Source of the DNA: Neckera pumila
Lineage: Eukaryota; Streptophyta; Bryopsida; Hypnales; Neckeraceae
Assembly (NCBI GenBank): GCA_963969595.1
Contig: OZ018417.1
Span: 18,292,501-18,356,500, forward strand
Length of the DNA stretch: 64,000 nucleotides
Reading direction: 5' to 3'
Position 1 is the stretch's first letter; every line of letters starts with the position of its first letter. A program made the translations under genes and the position numbers. Positions 57,314-64,000 of the stretch are shown here, piece after piece. The notes below the pieces were generated by a model. It worked only from the letters and a program-made list of their open reading frames with translations, was not told where the DNA came from and ran no database searches.

Positions 57314-58129
57314 TTACTTGTTGTAGAACAGAGGCCGGTTGCTTGGCAGAAAAAAGGCGTAGATTAATCTGGTGTACAGCCACCTTCTCAACTTCACGAG
57401 ATGATCGTGCCCGCCATTGCCTCGTATTGGCTCCGCCCATACTAACTTCGCGGCCCACTCGTTCTGAAACCTCCAAGTTTGATAGTAGTTTATCTTGGGC
57501 TTCTTTGGAGGAGGAACCTGTTGACAGTTGTCATTTGATTCAATATCTTTTTCTTTGTCCGAGATTTGTACAAGGTCCGCCTGCAAGTGCCGTTTTGTTT
57601 CAAGAGGGGCTTTGGCTGCCTCAGATCGCCTACTGTTGCTGCTCCCATCTTTTGACTGAGAAGGTGGCCTGGACTCCAAAATCACTGTGTCTAAAGACAC
57701 AGTGTTAGAGCAAACGTCATTTGAAAGAGAGATCAAAGAGGCGGAAACTAGCAGTAAGGGCTGCAGATTGCTAGCGTTCCGGGAGCTGGTAAAAAACTTG
57801 GCGATGGAGGTTGCCTCTCGAGCATTCCTTCAAGCTTTGGAGTCCTCAACGCAAATAGCCTTCCCCTTAATTTCATGGCGACGTAGAGCAGCTGCTTGTG
57901 TAGCCTTCCAACCAGATGCAAGCTCGACTCTTGCTACTAAAACTACTGACAACTCTTGGTGTAGAGATGCGCTTGCCACTTGCATTTGTGTTTCTGCACG
58001 CTTTGACAACAAAATGGACAAGCCTTCTACGTTGTGAACCTCTGGAAAAGTAGCTGGCAATGCCAAATCACATAGGTCTTGCCAATCTTTTGCTGCTAGA
58101 GAGCCAGCTTCCATTGGCAAATCACCCAT
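57314..58129 (-). pseudogene. hAT transposase N-terminal exon with TGA
   Basis: One frame of 272 codons runs from ATG (58,129) to about 57,314, broken by a single TGA at 57,832-57,830. Before it are MGDLPMEAGSLAAKDWQDLC and a coiled-coil-like stretch. After it come TSIAKFFTSSRNAS and a Ser/Lys-rich linker, then KINYYQTWRFQNEWAAKLVW, the start of the zinc-finger-like region in this transposase type. The TGA again fits CGA to TGA. Confidence 0.55.
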
Positions 58130-59390
58130 AGCTAAAGCAAGCTATCAATCACAAAGGCCAAAAAATACATGAAGTTAGGGACAAATAAGGTAGCAATGTA
58201 GAGGGACAACTGCCTTTGGCGATCAAACTTCAAACCATGGCATTGCCCAGTACAACAACTAAAAGATTGATGACCACCTTTGGCGACCCTATGTCAAGCC
58301 ATGGCATTGAGGAGAAGATGAATAGCCAGAAGCACAATTCACACACTAAACACAATGCTAAATAGAGGTACTGCAATTTCGAGCTCATTGCGTAGAAGGG
58401 AGGAATAAGATACCTCCAACGTTGCCTGCACAGGTTAATATTGCCGCAACCTCCCTTGCCTAAACAATGATGGATCAACGGCAGTAAGAAGTGGATACAA
58501 ATGCACTTGTGAGTGCGTACAAACTCCATTGCAAGCAGACGCCGTCCAAGTCAATACATTCATAAATGCAAGAGAATGGAAACAAATGCAAGTCACACAC
58601 AGGAATTGAATCGGCCCTATGACCTCTACGCAGTGCAAGCAGATCAGGACTGAATCATCAACAACAGCAATTAACACACAAAGAGTGGAGAAGAAGGACT
58701 GTGCGCCTGGATTAAGTATGCAAGAGTGGACATGAATTAGGCAAAAGAGAGGGATTGTCTGTACGTCGTGAGCGATTTGAATTTGATTGCCCTGTGCTCA
58801 TCGGGCAATGGACAGAGTCTATGATGAAGGTAGAAGTGGCGATGAATGCACAGTTGGTTGATGTTTTTGAAGCGAGGCAGATGGCAGAAAGATCGCAATG
58901 TGGCGCACTCTAACAAAGGAGCCATGCCACAGGCGCAGCAGACTTGGCGATAGAGAGACGCGCACGTCACGCAAATTCGTTGGCCACCCTAAACCATAGG
59001 CTAGTTTTACGCCTCTATTTTTCAAAAAAACTTTTTTTTCTTTAAGCCCTTTTTGCCCGGTCTTGGGCAATGGTGCTTTCTGGCTCCACGGTGCCAGAAA
59101 AAAAGGGTAACTTGCCGCTTGCCAGGGGGCTTGAACTTGGGAAGGTGCTAGAATACTAATAATAAAATTTTGTGTTCAAAACATTATTTATACGAACTTT
59201 TGCACTAATTGTCAACAACTACACAAAATAGTGAAATTAGGTTGCCCCATACTAATTTCTTGACATTCAACACTATATAAATATGTACAATCATTGCAAA
59301 AGAATGCAACAATGAAGGAATTATGTGCGTTGTGTTGGTGCACTATTCATGTCCCAAAATTGCATGCACCTCCATGTAAACAAGCAATGG
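58130..59390. other. 5' region of the hAT element and flank
   Basis: Short frames here show no family. A near-palindrome TTCTGGCTCCACGGTGCCAGAA lies at about 59,078-59,100 near the presumed outer end of the element. Confidence 0.4.
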
Positions 59391-60290
59391 CTCATCGGGG
59401 ACAAATGCATTTTCGGGCAGGTATCTACAGGCTGAACTTTTGTTGTGATTTCTTGAAACTTTTTTTGGAGATAGAAAAACTAATACGCTTTGTGGGAATA
59501 TAATTTTTCTCACAATCGGTGCTTGAGAAAAAAAGTTATGACCAAATAAGCCACTCAAAACAGGGGACGGCGGACAACTCAGGCAACACAAAAAAAATCA
59601 ACAAAAATTTGAATTTTTTTTTTTAATATTTTTTTGTCATAGATTATACTTTTGTCTATTTGGAAAGCTTTGATTGAATTCATTTGGATTTGTTATGAGA
59701 AAGTTATGGACATTCTTGTTTTTTGGGCAATTAGAGCATCTTCTTGAAAAAAATAACTTCTAGGAAGCATTTTTCAATGCAATTTTTCAAATTTTTCAAA
59801 TTTTTTTTTGCATGGTTTATATCACTTGTTAGAACAATCGCACCATTGGGATTAGTGCATTTTAATTCCATCTAAAATATATGAATATTTTAGATTTTCC
59901 TTCTATCTCGTATCTACTTTTACTTAACAATTTTTTAAAGAATGATAATTAAGTTTTTTTGAACATTTTTTTTCCTAGACTCTCAACTCAATTCTCCACT
60001 ACAAAGATTTAAAGCTCAAAACTCTATAGTCAAAAAATTTCAAAGTCAAAAAATCTAGTCCCACAATGTGCTGAAATACTTGTTTTTTTCACTTTAAACG
60101 CAAATATCTTGCAATCTTTGCGGTCAAAAATTCTGAAATTTTTTCCATACACTCTCATACTAGTTGGGTGTAAGATCCTACGGTTATATGTGAAAAAACA
60201 CATTTTTCAAGTTTTTCTACTTTTTGCTATAGAAATGGCAGTTTTGAGTGTTTTTTGGCAGAAAAAGGGTCTTGGTCTTTTAGGGGTTAA
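59390..60290. mobile_element. TTAA-type MITE, about 0.9 kb (left end unclear)
   Basis: The right end is GTCTTTTAGGGGTTAA (60,290). Its body is the inverse of 18,300-19,231 and its left half also matches 60,612-60,900 ('GAAACTTTTTTTGGAGATAG'). The left end is not resolved. Confidence 0.5.
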
Positions 60291-60376
60291 TTGTTGAGGC
60301 AACCCAATTTCATTATTTTGTATACTTATGTCAATGTCAACATGAACATCAATTTTCAACTTAATCCCTTTAACCC

Positions 60377-60593
60377 TTAACCCTAAAGCGCTTTGACATC
60401 TATATTGAGGACAACAAACAATGGCTGTTTAGTCCAACTAAGTTCTCATTCATCCAATGTAATATTTGATTTCAGAAAAGACAACCTTCCTTAATGACCA
60501 AATTCATAAAATTTTGGTAAATGACGTTTTGTACAAAGATATAAGCAAAAATGTGCAAAAATTTGTAAAAAACTTGAGACATTTAGGGGTTAA
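60377..60593. mobile_element. TTAA-type MITE, 217 bp
   Basis: TTAACCCTAAAGCGC (60,377) faces CATTTAGGGGTTAA (60,593). The interior matches 1,379-1,652 ('TTCTCATTCATCCAATGTAAT', 'AAGATATAAGCAAAAATGTGC'). It shares its right TTAA with the next element. Confidence 0.7.
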
Positions 60594-60910
60594 CTCCTAA
60601 AGGACCATTGTCCATTTGGGGATTTTGGGCAAGTACCTAAGGGCTGAATTTGTGTCGTGATTTTCTGAAACTTTTTTTGAAGATAGAAAAACTGATAAGC
60701 TTTGTGGGAATATAATTTTTTTTGCAATTGGTGCCTGGGGACAATAGTTATGTCCAAATAAGCTCAAAACAGGGGAGTGGGGGTAGCCAAAAATTTTTGC
60801 AAAAAACTTAATTTTTTTTTTAATTTTTTTTCCTTATAGATTATATTTTTGCCTATTTGGGAAGCTTTTATTTATTTCTTTTGGATTTTTTACAATAAAG
60901 TTATGGACAA
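60590..60910. mobile_element. TTAA-type MITE, 3'-truncated
   Basis: It starts TTAACTCCTAAAGGACC directly at the TTAA of the previous element and follows the body of 59,390-59,700. The right end is missing. Confidence 0.5.
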
Positions 60911-61221
60911 CCAAACACTGAATTAGACATTCTTGCACTCAGGGGGTGCAACATTGCACTTGGCTAGTACGGCATCTAAAATGGACTATCTCAAATGTTG
61001 AGGGAGGGAGGAATTACTGAAAACATCATTTGCTCTTAGTAGGAGAAATTGCTTGGTGAAAAGTTGTCAAACACTCCATTTTTTATAATTACTTCATGAA
61101 AATCTTTCACACTTTTCACTCCACACTACTTTTAAGACATATTACTCTGCGCTTCTCACTCAAGTACTATGGCATACCTACAACTACAAGGTCAAAGAGC
61201 ACTGCATAATATCATACTTCA
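60910..61221. other. No gene seen
   Basis: This short AT-rich stretch lies downstream of the DUF7869-type gene and may contain its 3' UTR. Confidence 0.4.
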
Positions 61222-63998
61222 CTAATACATATTCAAATCATTCTGCAGACGTTCGTCATCTAGGTTCTCCATTTGCATTGCCATGTATTCCAGAAGATGC
61301 GCTTTAGCCTCTAGTGGAATGATCATTGTCTCCTCTATTTGCATGCCATACATTGTAATCTTGGAACCTATAACATGACCGCTTCTCCCTCGATAAGGGA
61401 CATCCGTCCACGAATATATAGCGGCTTCCTTCTCGGTCCAGCCCAACATGTCACCAGACGGTTCCCATGTTGACTCCATATAGTTCGTGTACCTCACTTG
61501 GTTACTACCTGCTTCATCATGTGCTCCAAGTCTCATAGTAGGCCAATACCACATGACCTTCATCTTTGAGGCCCACGTTCCTTGACCAAATTCTAGCACC
61601 TTCCCTAAAAAAAAGGGTACTCCTCCTCTTACTTCCGCTAGTTCTACGGTAAGGGCTACCCTACAACAATGTCATTCTTTGGATTGAATGGAGGAAACGG
61701 ATCTTCCTCTGCATCTTGTCGTAGCTTTGGTATAACTTCATTCCTTCTGCTTCGAATCCTCCCCCCAGTCACTCTTCAAGATGTTGGTTGTGCAGGTTTA
61801 TCTCTACGGGGTCCGAAATACCCCCTCCTCTCAAGATTTGGCATTGTCGCCATAATCCTGTCAACGGCTGCACTCTTTGTTCTATTTCCATCCTTATCAG
61901 CAACTGCACTTGGAATTGTACCCCCTTCCACGTCAAGAACAGTTCTATCATCCCTGTTCTGGTTCAAGACATCGCTGGGCCAAAATGGTAAATCACAGAC
62001 GCCTTTTCTATTTCGTTGTGGAAATTCCTCCAAATACTCCTTGAATTGTTCTATTTTGTCCACCACTTCTATGATCCTGATCGGGTTGAAGCCTCTCTCT
62101 ATCATCTTCTTCTTGTATGCAATGAACTCGTCCAATGCTTTCAATTCCCTCTGATCAGCTGCAAACAACTCCGCGAGGTCTGGTTTCTCTGCTACACTCG
62201 GTAGTGAGTTCAAACACAAATGCCCTCTTGCTGGGCCCCACTCATCTGTGCAAAAATGCTTGTGTTGCACACGGACCAATCCATTCTCTACGTAAAACCT
62301 CATATGGTGCGGAAATGTGATGCTCGTCAGTGATTCCCCTCCTTGTAGTAGATGAGGTGTGACAAATGCCTTCCAATCGCGAATGTGCTCAAGCTTGCGA
62401 GCACTTACAAAAGTCTCTGTGTATGACGTTCCCTTTTCCACTAGTTGCAACATCTCTGTCAAAGTGTCTATGTCTCTCCTCTTCAATACGTTCGAAATGA
62501 CACTGAATCTCTGATCAATGTCCTCATGTGTGTGGCCCACTATCAAAAAACAAAGATGCACTTCCTTGAAGAAACCAAGCCCAACTAGTGCAGCACACAT
62601 GGCAAACATGTAGGCGTTCTTGTTCTCCCTCGTGGTGTTATCCGCTTGAATCCTCAACATCGGTGGCAATGACCCCTTCCTTCGTTTCACGTCGCATATG
62701 ACGTTCATCACCAACGTTACGACTTGATTGCTATCATGTTTGTGGTGAGCATCTATCCACACGTCTGCATACAAGTTGATACCATGTACAAGTACACCAC
62801 ACAAATGAGTCTTCACAAATCGAGATTCGATGTTCTTCACAATCTGCCTCATCTTTGGTATCATGGTCGTGTTTTGATCCATACTGTTTACAATCAAACA
62901 CATGAAAAAGTCCAGAGTGATCATTGCGGACCTCTTGAACAACCAATAATCTCGCCTTTCTTCCATTTGATATTGAATGTGTAGCACGTACAGCTCTTTT
63001 ATCTTCACCTTTGCAACTGCATTCGTAGTGGATTCCATCCTACACTTATACTCCCAACAATGATAGCACTTTGAAAACCGGGAGAATGGTGGGATTTGCA
63101 CATGCGGAAATTCCTTCCGCCAGAGTTGACAAAACAAGGTCATCGACCACTCCGACCCGTCCACTAGTTTCTTCACTTCTTTGTTCACATATTGAAAAAC
63201 GTCCAACTTGCTCATATTCATTGGCAACAGAATCAGTGGTAGCACCGCATTGTCCATTTTCTTGCGAATTGATCAATGGGGTTGCTGACATCCTGCTTCG
63301 TTGAAAAAAATGTTGAGGCTTTCCCTAGCTGCTAACATTTTTGCACTTTCCCTTTGCGGGCATCTGTTTCCATAAACAGCTGCCACTTTGCCATATACAG
63401 CATGTGCTGTCTTCAATTGCTTCAAACGCCTCTGAGAATAACTCAACGCCGCTGCGTAGCATGCATTGCACACAACTATGCCATCTAGTTTTGTCATGTA
63501 CTTGTCTCTCATTGGACCCTCCATGCGAGTGTAAAAGGCATTAAGCATTTGCATTATCCAAGTCGCGCATGCTTTGTACTTCTGCCCCCAGGCCATATAT
63601 TGTTGGTCCAATACATATTTTGCGTCAACATCACGCAAACAATTACGTTTACATGCTCCTCTCTCCTTCACACACATAACACTGTCAAGAGTAACTTTCT
63701 AACTAGCAGACTCCCCCCTCTCCCTCAGACTTCTCACTCTCGCCTTTCGATTTGCCATTGAATACCTCCTCCTCAAAGCATGCTTAGGTAGTCCTTCACT
63801 TCTTGTGAAATCCGCAGTGTTGCCTTCAGAGGATTGCATTAGAAGAGAACTTCCTTCAGGTGTGCTTCCTCCACCTTGACTTGGTGGCGTGAAATCGGAT
63901 GTGCTTGGATTGTCATCCACGTCATGAAAATCAAAAACCGGTGCAGAAACTGAAGGAAAACAAAAATTCTGCCCCTCCCTTGCATTTGTTGTCATCAT
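61222..63998 (-). pseudogene. DUF7869-type, transposase-like protein, decayed
   Basis: Read from ATG at 63,998, one frame runs to about 61,655 with only three stops: TAG 63,701-63,699, TGA 63,275-63,273 and TGA 61,778-61,776. A one-base loss near 61,660 then shifts into the frame VALTVELAEVRGGVPFFLGK, which ends at 61,222. Landmarks within the 61,776-63,257 stretch are CYHCWEYKC (64-72), NSMDQ (124-128), LVHGINLYADVW (157-168), LRIQADNTTRENKN (201-214) and VGHTHEDIDQRFS (240-252). These are the hallmark blocks of DUF7869 proteins. The spaced Asp/Glu residues look like an RNase-H-type (DDE) active site, so a transposase is likely; this is inference. The 63,273-63,677 part has CVKERGACKRNC and CNAC cysteines. 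The start may lie beyond the window. Confidence 0.7.
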
Positions 63999-64000
63999 TT

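Larger units (their letters stand above)
49474..59100 (-). mobile_element. Decayed hAT transposon (ZNF862-like transposase)
   Basis: Transposase exons in order on the minus strand are N-terminal (58,129-57,314), DUF4371-like core (about 57,240-56,463), middle (55,783-55,400), then the C-terminal part split by an inserted element (53,865-53,716 and 50,379-49,824). The outer edges are tentative: CAGTGGTGTGGAAAA near 49,474 loosely mirrors the inverse of the sequence near 59,090. No 8-bp target duplication was found. Nested inside are the 3.33-kb element and a CATTAG-type double-ended MITE. Four in-frame stops show it is dead. Confidence 0.6.

Overview
This is a eukaryotic nuclear window, almost certainly from a land plant. 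The support is a head-to-tail polyubiquitin gene with plant-type residues (Ser19, Asp24, Ala57), an AP2/ERF domain, type II peroxiredoxin exons with GT-AG introns, and a long AT-rich landscape full of short terminal-inverted-repeat (TIR) transposons. The mix of a ZNF862-like hAT element and a DUF7869-type gene, together with the low GC, leans towards a non-seed plant such as a moss or lycophyte. That last step is inference and the species is not identified. There is no CRISPR, operon or prokaryotic signal.

1-38 kb is an irregular tandem array. Four units (about 1.7-5.3, 13.6-16.8, 23.9-25.7 and 33.0-35.7 kb) each carry the same small gene: TATA box, 5'-UTR intron of about 0.4 kb, then a short ORF with one conserved 26-29-residue hydrophobic leader (ending MSTxLCA) and a low-complexity tail. 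The tail is Gly-rich in copies 1-3 and Ala/Thr-rich in copy 4. Copy 2 is broken by a frameshift. A divergent fifth leader (VLMSTALC) sits alone on the minus strand at 43.9 kb. I do not recognise the family; it is the best candidate here for something undescribed. The units are separated by MITEs of at least five families and by duplicated blocks. One block (20.7-23.8 and 38.7-40.9 kb) carries two copies of a type II peroxiredoxin fragment plus an upstream small gene, all decayed.

41-49 kb holds a frameshifted AP2/ERF gene (minus), the divergent leader exon (minus) and the one clearly intact conserved gene, a six-repeat polyubiquitin (minus, 47,434-48,807) with a TATA box and an odd 25-nt inverted repeat between its 3' flank and its last repeat.

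49.5-59.1 kb is a decayed hAT transposon (minus) with four visible in-frame stops. It is interrupted by a 3.3-kb GC-rich element (50,385-53,715) with TGTCGCAAC/GTTGCGACA ends and one long gag-like reading frame, and by a double-ended MITE. 59.4-61 kb is TTAA-type MITE debris. 61.2-64 kb is a DUF7869-type transposase-like gene (minus) with three in-frame stops and one frameshift, reaching the window end.
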